A stretch of DNA of 24,365 bases, taken from positions 1 through 24,365 of the forward strand of contig DATIHK010000030.1 in the NCBI GenBank assembly GCA_035480775.1, given 5' to 3'. Source of the DNA: DATIHK01 sp035480775 (lineage in GTDB: Bacteria > Patescibacteriota > WWE3 > UBA101185 > UBA10185). Position numbers and translations under genes: made by a program. Shown piece by piece: positions 14,956 to 23,076 of the stretch. The notes beneath the pieces were generated by a model. The model saw only the letters and a program-made list of their open reading frames with translations, was not told where the DNA came from and searched no databases. Within the stretch, counting starts at the first letter, position 1. The number at the start of each line of letters is the position of its first letter.

Positions 14956-16195
14956 TAAATACAGTATATATAATTACCGCTATGAGTAAAGTTGTTGTCA
15001 CTCCAATATTGATGTTAATTACTTGATTTAGACTAGAGTGAAAATAAGTTATCAATATAAACTGCAAAATGACGCCTGGAATCAAAAATATAAACACTTT
15101 GGTACGATTTACAGCCAGCAAAAACAAAACCATAAAATTGAGTAATACATATAAAGCCATAAATATAGAAAATTGAAACAAGTATGGAACTGCCGGTGAA
15201 AATCGCTTTGTGAACATTAAGACAAAAAATTCTGGAAAGAACAGATAAAATAGTAAACCGATAAATGTTACTGCAAGTTGAAAAATCAAAAAGAGTTTAA
15301 GTTTAGGAATAAAATTTTCTTTTTTTGCGAAGGCTACTGAAATTTGAGGGAACATAACTGCAGATACAGTTCCAGCACCAAAGAGCAAAATTTTACCTAT
15401 TGTTACAATTCCAGCGTATAACCCTGAATCTGTTTCAGTAAAATATTTTTTCACTAAAATAATATCGACATTATTAAGCATATTTAAAGCAATATTTACA
15501 AAAAATACCGGAATACTAAATAATAAGAGCTCTTTAAAATATGGCCTCATACTAGACTGCGCAAATGGTTTGAAATCTTTTTTTAGTAGTAATAATGAAA
15601 ATAAATAACTGAGTACTAGTGAAATGCTTATACCTAAAAATATTCCTCGAACTTTATATCCTGCAAAGATAAAAATTGTTGGAATTATAAAGCGCAAAAA
15701 TGAAGAAACAATCATAAAAATCGAGAAATCTGTAAACTTAAGTAAACCTTGTAAATACGCTCCTGGAATGGCCGTCAAAAGTGTAAAAAGAAGTAGAATT
15801 CCAAAATACATAAACAATACAGAATCAGAAATATTAAATATTTTAGAAAGTTCAGAACTAAATATATAAAATAAAAATGACATACCAACTCCAAAAAGTA
15901 ATGCCATGGCAGTTAATTCCCAAAATAATCGCGATAATTTATCAAATTGCTCGTGAGCCATTAATTCTGAAACAAGCTTAATAAGTGATGTAGAAAAAAC
16001 TAAAATAAACACCCCTATTAATATATTTAAAGAGAGTAAGGCATTAAAAGTTCCAAAATCAGAAAGAGTTAAATATTTTGATAAGATATATTGTAAAAAA
16101 TAACTAAAAATACTTGATAAAAATATGGCTGCGCTGACAAATATGGTTCCTGAAAAAATGTTGTCTTTAAATAGGCTAAATTTTTTGATAAACAT
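14924..16195 (-). CDS. Wzx-like polysaccharide/lipid-linked sugar flippase (MOP superfamily)
   Basis: The protein has 423 residues, almost entirely hydrophobic, with about twelve membrane segments separated by short polar loops. The N-terminal stretch with YILSKYLTLSDFGTFNALLS (about 36-55) matches the helix 1-2 region of Wzx and related polysaccharide biosynthesis transporters. VDIILVKKYF and TESDSGLYAG-like sequence (here ETDSGLYAG) in the middle are also typical of helix 7-8. The role is expected to be flipping of undecaprenyl-linked glycans across the cytoplasmic membrane. It is the second such gene in this operon and is somewhat shorter than the other (485). It overlaps the GT-C gene upstream by 20 bases and the DPM1-like gene downstream by 32. 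The start is the ATG at 16193-16195. Confidence 0.88.
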   Translation of the reverse strand: MFIKKFSLFKDNIFSGTIFVSAAIFLSSIFSYFLQYILSKYLTLSDFGTFNALLSLNILIGVFILVFSTSLIKLVSELMAHEQFDKLSRLFWELTAMALLFGVGMSFLFYIFSSELSKIFNISDSVLFMYFGILLLFTLLTAIPGAYLQGLLKFTDFSIFMIVSSFLRFIIPTIFIFAGYKVRGIFLGISISLVLSYLFSLLLLKKDFKPFAQSSMRPYFKELLLFSIPVFFVNIALNMLNNVDIILVKKYFTETDSGLYAGIVTIGKILLFGAGTVSAVMFPQISVAFAKKENFIPKLKLFLIFQLAVTFIGLLFYLFFPEFFVLMFTKRFSPAVPYLFQFSIFMALYVLLNFMVLFLLAVNRTKVFIFLIPGVILQFILITYFHSSLNQVININIGVTTTLLIAVIIYTVFNVRISNNSSI

Positions 16196-17759
16196 TGTAT
16201 AAATTTACCCCTCTTTCGCTTATAGATCCAACATATTGTAGTTTAAAGCGTTTTTCTCTTACTGAGGCATCATCCCAAACTGGGTAGACAAAGTAATTAG
16301 CTTTCTTTGCATATGGAGTTAATGACTCTATTATGGCTCTTCCACCTATTTGGCTGATGAATGGCCAAATTTGTGTGTAGTACTTTTCTTGAAAGGCGAT
16401 AACCAGTTTGTTATTGGATTGTGAATTATTGAGCATCCGCTCTAAATTATCGTCTGGGGCAAAGCTTTCTAGATTCTTTTGGACTTTTAATGCACTAAAA
16501 TATTTAGAAACTGCCGGTTCTCCAATAAGCCACTTGGGTTCAACTATTTTAATTCCATTACTCAAACCACCAAAATAAGGACTGTAATAAGAAAAGTAAT
16601 CTGGATGCAGGCTTACCAAAATTAAAATTCCGGGAATTATAAGAGCTAAAAGTAAATATTTATGTAATCGTTCGTAAAAAAACGTCGAAATAAAAACAAA
16701 ACTCAAAATGGTCGGAATCAAATACCTATCAAGTTTTGCCGAAGGATATGAAATTTCAATAAAATAAATGATTCCAAATAAAAATGAATAAAGCGCGAAT
16801 CGCTGTTTGTTACTATCAAGTCTTTTTCGGATAAACAAAAATCCTATAAGCCCAGGTATCAAGTAGATAGAGGATTTTAAAGCTAAAATCACAAAATAAA
16901 ATGAGTAGCCTGGGTCAAGAACATATTTTGAAAAATAAAATTGCTCGTGTCCACGTTCTACTCCAATTGTGAATATTCCTCTATAAACTGTATCAAGAGC
17001 TTTAAGAGGTGCAACCCACATAGCAGGCCAAATGAGAACAAATCCTGCAATAAATAATAGTAGCCAGACAAAATAAATTTTTAACGAATTAATCAAACTT
17101 TGTCTAAAGTTTTTTGAATCAAAATATTCGTTTAAAAACATCAGAATTCCAGAAAGCGGTAGCAATGATAACGAAGAACTTTTCGTAAGCACAGCCAAAG
17201 CCGCAAATATTCCAGATAAAATCAACCTGTGTTTTTTCTTGTCACGAAGCCAATAATAAAGCCAAACAAAAGAAGCTAGCATAAAAGTAGACATCAATCC
17301 TTCGAGATGAATTTCTCGAGTCAATGCTATATAAAACGGCTCAAGTGACAAAAATAGTACAAAAATAACTGCGTATCTGGTTCCAAATAGTTTCTTAAGC
17401 GGATAAAAAACAAAAGCCAATGTGATGGCAATTGTCATTACAATAAATAATTTTTGTATAAAATTTAATTCAAAAACTGTTGTCAAACTATTATCAGCTG
17501 GATTGGTTTTGAAAACTAAGTCGTAATACAAGTTGTAAACTTTAACCGCAATAGCTCCTATCCACATTAATGGAACGCCAGGGTGATATTTTTGAATTGT
17601 TCTTTCAAAGTGAAAGCCAAAAACGCCACTTCCAAAGTCATAAATTCGAGCTTTCCATTTCCAAGAATCAGTATTAAAAGTATCGTAACCCAACGAAGGC
17701 AAATGAATTAGTATAAAAGCAGCAATTATTAATATTTCAAATTTAAACTTTTTTAACAT
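16176..17759 (-). CDS. GT-C glycosyltransferase, PMT/ArnT-like (paralogue of the gene at 19225-20751)
   Basis: The protein has 527 residues and many membrane helices. After the first helix, the external loop has GYDTFNTDSWKW (24-35), where an acidic catalytic residue is expected, then KYHPGVPLMW (57-66). Further landmarks are REIHLEG (148-154), WPAMW (244-248), VERGHEQ (267-273) and KLDRY (342-346). A C-terminal soluble tail lies outside. GT-C enzymes of this type take sugars from polyprenyl phosphate and act on the outer face. It shares the landmark series in the same order with the protein of 19225-20751, so the two are duplicates. Its start codon directly follows the stop of the preceding gene, with no SD, so coupled translation is likely. 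The acceptor could be lipid, glycan or protein. Confidence 0.85.
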   Translation of the reverse strand: MLKKFKFEILIIAAFILIHLPSLGYDTFNTDSWKWKARIYDFGSGVFGFHFERTIQKYHPGVPLMWIGAIAVKVYNLYYDLVFKTNPADNSLTTVFELNFIQKLFIVMTIAITLAFVFYPLKKLFGTRYAVIFVLFLSLEPFYIALTREIHLEGLMSTFMLASFVWLYYWLRDKKKHRLILSGIFAALAVLTKSSSLSLLPLSGILMFLNEYFDSKNFRQSLINSLKIYFVWLLLFIAGFVLIWPAMWVAPLKALDTVYRGIFTIGVERGHEQFYFSKYVLDPGYSFYFVILALKSSIYLIPGLIGFLFIRKRLDSNKQRFALYSFLFGIIYFIEISYPSAKLDRYLIPTILSFVFISTFFYERLHKYLLLALIIPGILILVSLHPDYFSYYSPYFGGLSNGIKIVEPKWLIGEPAVSKYFSALKVQKNLESFAPDDNLERMLNNSQSNNKLVIAFQEKYYTQIWPFISQIGGRAIIESLTPYAKKANYFVYPVWDDASVREKRFKLQYVGSISERGVNLYNVYQKI

Positions 17760-19244
17760 TTATTTTTTTAACGAATACACATTAATTTGTGGACCATTTT
17801 TCAAACGAGACGAAATTATCAAAACTTTAGTAACACTTGCTAAATTTGTTTGAGCAAACCAATCATAGTTTCCGTCTTCGCTAATGATATACCCAGAATT
17901 GTTAACCAGCGAGTCATAATTTATAAGCTTATCGCTTTGTTTACGAAATTTTTGCATAACTAAACCTAAGTCGCTATTTGTATAAAACAGCTTGTCAGCA
18001 GGTGTGGCATGCAGCTGAAGCCACTTGTACAAAGTTGAACGGGTGTCATCGTGTAAATATGCATAATCTACTAATAAAGACATAATCAAAGGAACTGCTA
18101 AAGCCATTAAAAATATTAAAGTAGCGCTTCGAGTATATCTTTTTGATAAAAATTCATTTAATAGCACTAAGTAATACGAACCCAAAATGGCAATATACGG
18201 AAAAGCAATTATAAAGTAATGTGAACGATACTTTTCAAATCCAGAAATATAAAAAATAAAAAACCAGGCAGGAATCAACAAAAACAGTAACTTACCAAAG
18301 TCTCCTTTTATGATTCGAAGAAAAGTTAAAATCGAGCCAATCAAGAATAAATAAAAAAACGTATACCCAAAGTCACCAACAAGCTTATCAGATATAGAGA
18401 TATAAAATTGCTTCAAATGTATAATAAATGAAACCTTTCCTACATTGGTAAACTGCCAAAATGCACCGTTAGGACCATCGGTACGCAAAAAGGTTTTGTA
18501 ATCAAAAAGAGCATAAGGACTACCTGCAAAAAATGCTACTAAAAAAAGAATTCCGGCAGTAAATAACAGAAAAATACCCTTTTTATCAAATAAACTTTGT
18601 TTTAAATTAATTCTGCGTAAAAAGTGCGCTAAAACAATACTTATAACGACCAATCCGCCATTGTATTTTGTAGACGAAGCAAAGCCTGCAAAAATTCCTG
18701 CTAGTAAGTAATTCTTAGAATCAGCAGAATTATAAATCTTTGCACAAAAATACAAACTGATACTTAAAAAAAACACCATTGGGACATCAATCAACGCGTT
18801 ATGTGAGTCGAGTACATGAAACGGAATTAGAGCAAAAACTAATGCACTAACTAATCCAACTTTCTTATTAAAAATTTCTTTTCCGGTAAGATAAATAAAA
18901 AAGACTGTGAGTGCACCAAGCAACGCCGACAAAGCCCGAGTTAACAAATAAAAGATTTGTCCGTCATTCCACAATATTCCCAAAGCAGATTTAAATCCCA
19001 ATACTTCAAAAAGATTTCTCACTCTAGCAAAGACAATGTACATAAAGTAATTTATATAAAAATAAAGATGCGGCCAGTCAAAGTGGTGCGGATTAAGATC
19101 AAAACGCATACCTAGTGCAGTTCTTATTATAGATGGCTCATCTGGATGAAAAACAAATGGAAGATCGTGATTAATTCCTACTTCTCTAAGTACTAAAGCT
19201 AGTAAAAATATCAAAATAAGTGGCTTATTGAGCCTTTTTAACAT
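17760..19244 (-). CDS. GT-C glycosyltransferase, PMT_2-like, with HPDEP loop
   Basis: The protein has 494 residues with ten or more hydrophobic helices. The first external loop carries HPDEPSII (33-40), with the D35-E36 pair expected of GT39/PMT_2-type enzymes, followed by NPHHFDWPHLYFY (51-63), the second loop-1 landmark of this branch. Later, KYRSHYFIIAFPYIAILG lies where the C-terminal helices begin. It is only distantly related to the two GT-C proteins flanking it. GGAG at 19250-19253, 5 bases from the ATG (19242-19244), supports the start, which overlaps the upstream gene by 20 bases. The expected donor is a polyprenyl-phosphate sugar, plausibly made by the DPM1-like enzyme of this operon. 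The acceptor is unknown. Confidence 0.85.
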   Translation of the reverse strand: MLKRLNKPLILIFLLALVLREVGINHDLPFVFHPDEPSIIRTALGMRFDLNPHHFDWPHLYFYINYFMYIVFARVRNLFEVLGFKSALGILWNDGQIFYLLTRALSALLGALTVFFIYLTGKEIFNKKVGLVSALVFALIPFHVLDSHNALIDVPMVFFLSISLYFCAKIYNSADSKNYLLAGIFAGFASSTKYNGGLVVISIVLAHFLRRINLKQSLFDKKGIFLLFTAGILFLVAFFAGSPYALFDYKTFLRTDGPNGAFWQFTNVGKVSFIIHLKQFYISISDKLVGDFGYTFFYLFLIGSILTFLRIIKGDFGKLLFLLIPAWFFIFYISGFEKYRSHYFIIAFPYIAILGSYYLVLLNEFLSKRYTRSATLIFLMALAVPLIMSLLVDYAYLHDDTRSTLYKWLQLHATPADKLFYTNSDLGLVMQKFRKQSDKLINYDSLVNNSGYIISEDGNYDWFAQTNLASVTKVLIISSRLKNGPQINVYSLKK

Positions 19245-20751
19245 AAATTCTCCAATACTCTAGACCATATATATATATTGAAGCATCTTTAATAAATGGA
19301 ATTTTACTTTCTGAAACATTGCTGGGCAGTTCTTCATTTATTCCCAAAACTAAAATATTGTAATTATTAACACTGCTTATGCGAGCATCAAATATTCGAG
19401 AATTCATATAAATTGCAGCCATAGGCTTGGTATCTAAAAATGCAATCTTTGGATAATAGCCATATTTACTAAAAATAAAAGTTTTAAGGTCGTGAATTCC
19501 AATTCCAAATGATTTTTGTCCAATAATTTTATTGGCATTAGCGCTACTTCCAAATAGCGGGCTGGTGTATAAAAATGGATATGGATAAGTTTGAATATAC
19601 GGATAGGCGATAAAAACTGCGATGGCGCAAAACATTACCAATTTAAATGCAATCTTTTTTGATTGGTTTAAAATCGCATAAAGATTAAAAAATCCTACAG
19701 TCGCCAGAATTGCCAAATATGGATACATCGGCAAAGTGTAGCGATCAACTTTTTTTGACGGAAGAGACATTACCACTAAATACCCAATAAAATATATTGA
19801 TAGCCACAATAAAAATCTTTTATTGTCGGTTTTTTTAACAAAGAATAAAAACAACACTAAACCTGCGAGTAAAAGTGGAGATGTGCGCATTAAAAGTAGC
19901 AACGGATAAAATATCACACTGGCATTTCGTGTATATTCATCAAATACCAACTGACCATGTCCATTTTCAACACCTACTCTATAGCCTTCGGTAAAAATAT
20001 TTACAAAAACCCATACAGGCTTAACCCACATTGCCGGAAATATTAAAAATAAAAATATTACAAACGGAATAAAAACAGACAATATAAATTTAAGTGCATC
20101 TTTCGCCGAATTTTTTTTATAAACATACACTGCTCCAAATGTTAGCGCGTACAACAAAGCCGAAATTCCAACACTTTTTGTCAAAAAAGCCAAAGCTAAA
20201 AATAATCCACTCCAAATACCTTTTGTATAGCTAAATTTATCAATTTGCAGATAGAGTAAAAGTAATGCACTCAGCAAAAAAAGCGTGAATAAAATATCCA
20301 TGTGTAAAAGCCTGGAGTTTCCAATAAAAAATGGTTCAAATGTAAACAAAGCGGTTGCAAAGAAAGCTTTATTGTATCCAATTATTTGAGCAAGAAGATA
20401 AAAAACAATAAAAGTTAAAATTAGTTGAACAGAAACTACACTTACTTTGGCCACGATGTGAAAAGTTTCAAAATTCACATGGTTATAAACGCGATCAGCT
20501 GGTGAGAGATGCTTTAAAATTTCGATTGGTACGCCCATAATCCACATTAAAGTAACAGCCGGGTGATAATGTTGGTATGTTCGCAACCAATCGTGTGTTT
20601 TTAGTCCTACGATAAATTGTTCGGAACGATTGTGCCAGTTAACGGCATCTGGATTTATTTCGTCATAACCTAAATAAGGTAACCTAGTAAGCAAGAAAAA
20701 GACTAGCAGTAAGGCAATAGGAAGATATTTAGTCAGCTTTGCCTGCAGCAT
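19225..20751 (-). CDS. GT-C glycosyltransferase, PMT/ArnT-like (paralogue of the gene at 16176-17759)
   Basis: The protein has 508 residues and is polytopic. Loop 1 has GYDEINPDAVNWH (28-40), acidic at both D30-E31 and D35, then HYHPAVTLMW (61-70). SRLLHMD (146-152), PAMW (239-242), VENGHGQ (261-267) and KVDRY (334-338) match, in order, the landmarks of the second paralogue. A soluble C-terminal tail follows the last helix. The start is decided by AGGAGG at 20760-20765, 8 bases from the ATG at 20749-20751, and overlaps the AglD-like gene by 23 bases. The enzyme is expected to use lipid-linked sugar on the outer membrane face. Duplicated GT-Cs suggest two related linkages or acceptors. Confidence 0.85.
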   Translation of the reverse strand: MLQAKLTKYLPIALLLVFFLLTRLPYLGYDEINPDAVNWHNRSEQFIVGLKTHDWLRTYQHYHPAVTLMWIMGVPIEILKHLSPADRVYNHVNFETFHIVAKVSVVSVQLILTFIVFYLLAQIIGYNKAFFATALFTFEPFFIGNSRLLHMDILFTLFLLSALLLLYLQIDKFSYTKGIWSGLFLALAFLTKSVGISALLYALTFGAVYVYKKNSAKDALKFILSVFIPFVIFLFLIFPAMWVKPVWVFVNIFTEGYRVGVENGHGQLVFDEYTRNASVIFYPLLLLMRTSPLLLAGLVLFLFFVKKTDNKRFLLWLSIYFIGYLVVMSLPSKKVDRYTLPMYPYLAILATVGFFNLYAILNQSKKIAFKLVMFCAIAVFIAYPYIQTYPYPFLYTSPLFGSSANANKIIGQKSFGIGIHDLKTFIFSKYGYYPKIAFLDTKPMAAIYMNSRIFDARISSVNNYNILVLGINEELPSNVSESKIPFIKDASIYIYGLEYWRIYVKKAQ

Positions 20752-21622
20752 ACAATAGTCCTCCTACTAAACTAACAGCAAGCCTAGATAAGTGATAAAT
20801 GATTGAAGCACTGAGCGCCAGAGCTGGAGCAACGGCGACAGTTTTCAGCATTTGAACATACAGTGTGTCTTGGACTCCAACACCATTTAATGATGGAATA
20901 AAAAAACTGGCCAGTGTAATTACCGGAAAGACAAACATTGAATAAAAAAAAGGCAATTTAATCCCTAAGGCTACAAAAATAAAATACTGAGTAAAAATTG
21001 CTAAAAACTGAACAATAAACGAACTTAAAAACGCTATTGTTAAAACTTTTGTTTTGCCTTTATATTGCATCAAAGATGAATAAAGCTTTTCTAGCATCTT
21101 TACTTTTGTACTCAGAAGCTTAAGCGATAAAAAGCCTATTAAAGCCGCTACCCAAAATCCAACAAACAGTACTACACCTAAAATACCTAAAAGCTTAATA
21201 AGGCTAATCGAAGAAATTAAGACAAGGGCAATAATACCTGTAAATCGTTCCATAAAAGTAGAAGAAAATCCGTGCGCATTATTCTTAATTTTTGCACCTA
21301 GTTTGTAAACTTTAAAAACATCTCCACCAATGCTTGTGGGCATAAAATTATTAAAAAAAGAACCGATAAAATACAAACTTGTTAGATACCAAACGCTTAC
21401 ATGATCGGTATTTTCGTATATGGATAAGAGATTTTTCCATCTGATTGATGAAACTATATAATTTAAAACTAATAATAAAACTATTAACGGGATATATCGT
21501 ATATCTAACAAAAGCAGGCTCTTGAGTAAATCTTTAGTGTGCAATTTATAGAGCAAGAAACCAAATAAAACCACACTAACTGTAATCTTAAGAATTGTTT
21601 TTTGAACTTTACCCAATTTCAT
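20729..21622 (-). CDS. Lysylphosphatidylglycerol-synthase-type membrane protein (LPG_synthase_TM / AglD-like)
   Basis: The protein has 297 residues and about eight hydrophobic helices. The family signature is GSFFNNFMPTSIGGDVFKVY (87-106), with ERFTG at 125-129 and PSLNGVGVQD later, the second conserved glycine-rich turn. The family covers the flippase-like part of MprF and the AglD proteins seen in glycan clusters. Here there is no soluble transferase domain, so a transport or lipid-linked sugar role is more likely than aminoacyl-lipid synthesis. The ATG overlaps the stop of the preceding flippase gene by 4 bases (ATGA), typical translational coupling. It is encoded between a Wzx-like protein and three GT-C enzymes, which fits lipid-carrier handling. 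Confidence 0.9.
   Translation of the reverse strand: MKLGKVQKTILKITVSVVLFGFLLYKLHTKDLLKSLLLLDIRYIPLIVLLLVLNYIVSSIRWKNLLSIYENTDHVSVWYLTSLYFIGSFFNNFMPTSIGGDVFKVYKLGAKIKNNAHGFSSTFMERFTGIIALVLISSISLIKLLGILGVVLFVGFWVAALIGFLSLKLLSTKVKMLEKLYSSLMQYKGKTKVLTIAFLSSFIVQFLAIFTQYFIFVALGIKLPFFYSMFVFPVITLASFFIPSLNGVGVQDTLYVQMLKTVAVAPALALSASIIYHLSRLAVSLVGGLLYAAGKAD
20760..20765 (-). promoter_or_regulatory. Shine-Dalgarno site of the 508-residue GT-C gene
   Basis: AGGAGG on the minus strand, 8 bases before the ATG at 20751, lies inside the end of the AglD-like gene. It supports that start despite the 23-base overlap. Confidence 0.65.
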
Positions 21623-23076
21623 CTTTTTATCTTTCGTAAAATTACATCAAAATCTGACACCTCAATAAACTTAGTTAAATAAATAGCAAATCCTAATAAA
21701 ACCGTATAAATTATAAAAGCTCCAAGCTTAATAGCTATGTTTTCGGTATTCCAAGCTAAACTGATTACTACACATTGAATCAAAAGTAAAACATGGTCGT
21801 GATTAAAATAGATAAATTTTAACTTTAATTGAGTAGCAACTACCAGATATAAAAAGCTCAAAATTGCCCCTATAAACATTCCATAAGACATTGCAGCTAA
21901 TCCACCTAGCCAAGACGAAGCTCCAAAATAAAACGCTACAGTAGCCGCTAATAAAACAATAAAACTAATTATCATATCGCGACTATATTTTGCAGGAATT
22001 GAAACACTCGCCGTAATAATATTGGTAAACGAGTAAAAGATATAAGCAAAGACAATCGGAAATATAAATGGCAATGCACGGTCATACTTATCGCCTTTTA
22101 CAGCGAATCTTACTAATTCCGGAGACCAGTATATAAAGATAGCTGCAGTATAAACAATTACTGCAAATATTTTGTCGAAATTGCGGCGAAATAAATCTTT
22201 AAAAGCTTCGAAGTCGTGCACAAATTTATCAGAAAGTACTGGCAAATTTACATCAGTGATGGCATCTGAAATCGCCATCAATTTTTTAGCATATAACAAA
22301 GCAAACGCAAATATACCTACCAGTTCAGGCGTTATGTGTAAACCGAGCAAAATCGGCCCTGATTTTTCCCACATAGTATAAATAATTTTAATTGCGTATA
22401 TCGCCAGACTTATAGAAAGTAAATCTTTCATGAGCATTTTAAATTCAACTTTAGTTGGAAGTTCAAATCTAAATTTGAGAGGTTTAAACGCTAAATAACC
22501 TAAAATCACTGAACTTACTAAGTTAAATAAAACTAAAGCGTAAAAATATCCGTTTACGCGATAAGCTGCGATAAGTGGAATATATATAATCACACTAACA
22601 ACAGCTATTCCAGCTTGAAATAAAAATAAATTCTTAAAGCGTTTAGTTCCCGAAATTACCGAATTTAAAAGGCTTTGTACACCTTGCAACATCAATACCA
22701 GAGCAAACATTTGGAGTGGTAGAGTCAAAGATGGAAGGTTATATTGATTGGTTGCAATTCCACGAGCTGCAAAAAATAACCAAATCGCAATTGGTAAAGT
22801 CATAGCGTATCTAATTAGAGTTGACATCAAAAAGATTTTAAAAATTTCGGTATCATCTTTTGCCGCCGAAATTTCTCGAGTACTTCCTGAAGCTAAACCT
22901 AAGTGCTGATAAATTCCAAAAGCTCCTCCGATAGATGCAGCAATTTGAATCACTCCCCAATCACTAACACTAAGTAATCGTACAATAAAAAAACTTTGAA
23001 TTATGCCCAAAGCAATTGCAACACCCCGCGACATTAAACTAATTATTTGCCATCTGACTAACTCGTGCTCTTTCAA
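21619..23076 (-). CDS. Wzx-like polysaccharide flippase (MOP superfamily), first copy
   Basis: The protein has 485 residues, with about fourteen hydrophobic segments expected for this superfamily. The N-terminal SFFIVRLLSVSDWGVIQIAA (28-47) and LGLASGSTREIS (59-70) are characteristic of O-antigen/teichoic-acid flippase relatives. Its sequence is not close to the second flippase of the operon, so this is not a recent duplication. The start is TTG at 23074-23076: GGAGG at 23081-23085 is 4 bases away and the codon overlaps the upstream stop as TTGA. It probably flips a lipid-linked glycan to the outside. Confidence 0.88.
   Translation of the reverse strand: MKEHELVRWQIISLMSRGVAIALGIIQSFFIVRLLSVSDWGVIQIAASIGGAFGIYQHLGLASGSTREISAAKDDTEIFKIFLMSTLIRYAMTLPIAIWLFFAARGIATNQYNLPSLTLPLQMFALVLMLQGVQSLLNSVISGTKRFKNLFLFQAGIAVVSVIIYIPLIAAYRVNGYFYALVLFNLVSSVILGYLAFKPLKFRFELPTKVEFKMLMKDLLSISLAIYAIKIIYTMWEKSGPILLGLHITPELVGIFAFALLYAKKLMAISDAITDVNLPVLSDKFVHDFEAFKDLFRRNFDKIFAVIVYTAAIFIYWSPELVRFAVKGDKYDRALPFIFPIVFAYIFYSFTNIITASVSIPAKYSRDMIISFIVLLAATVAFYFGASSWLGGLAAMSYGMFIGAILSFLYLVVATQLKLKFIYFNHDHVLLLIQCVVISLAWNTENIAIKLGAFIIYTVLLGFAIYLTKFIEVSDFDVILRKIKR

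Noticed and set aside
15624..15869. Plus-strand open frame inside the second flippase gene
   Set aside because: It is antisense to a strongly supported membrane transporter gene and has no SD or domain.
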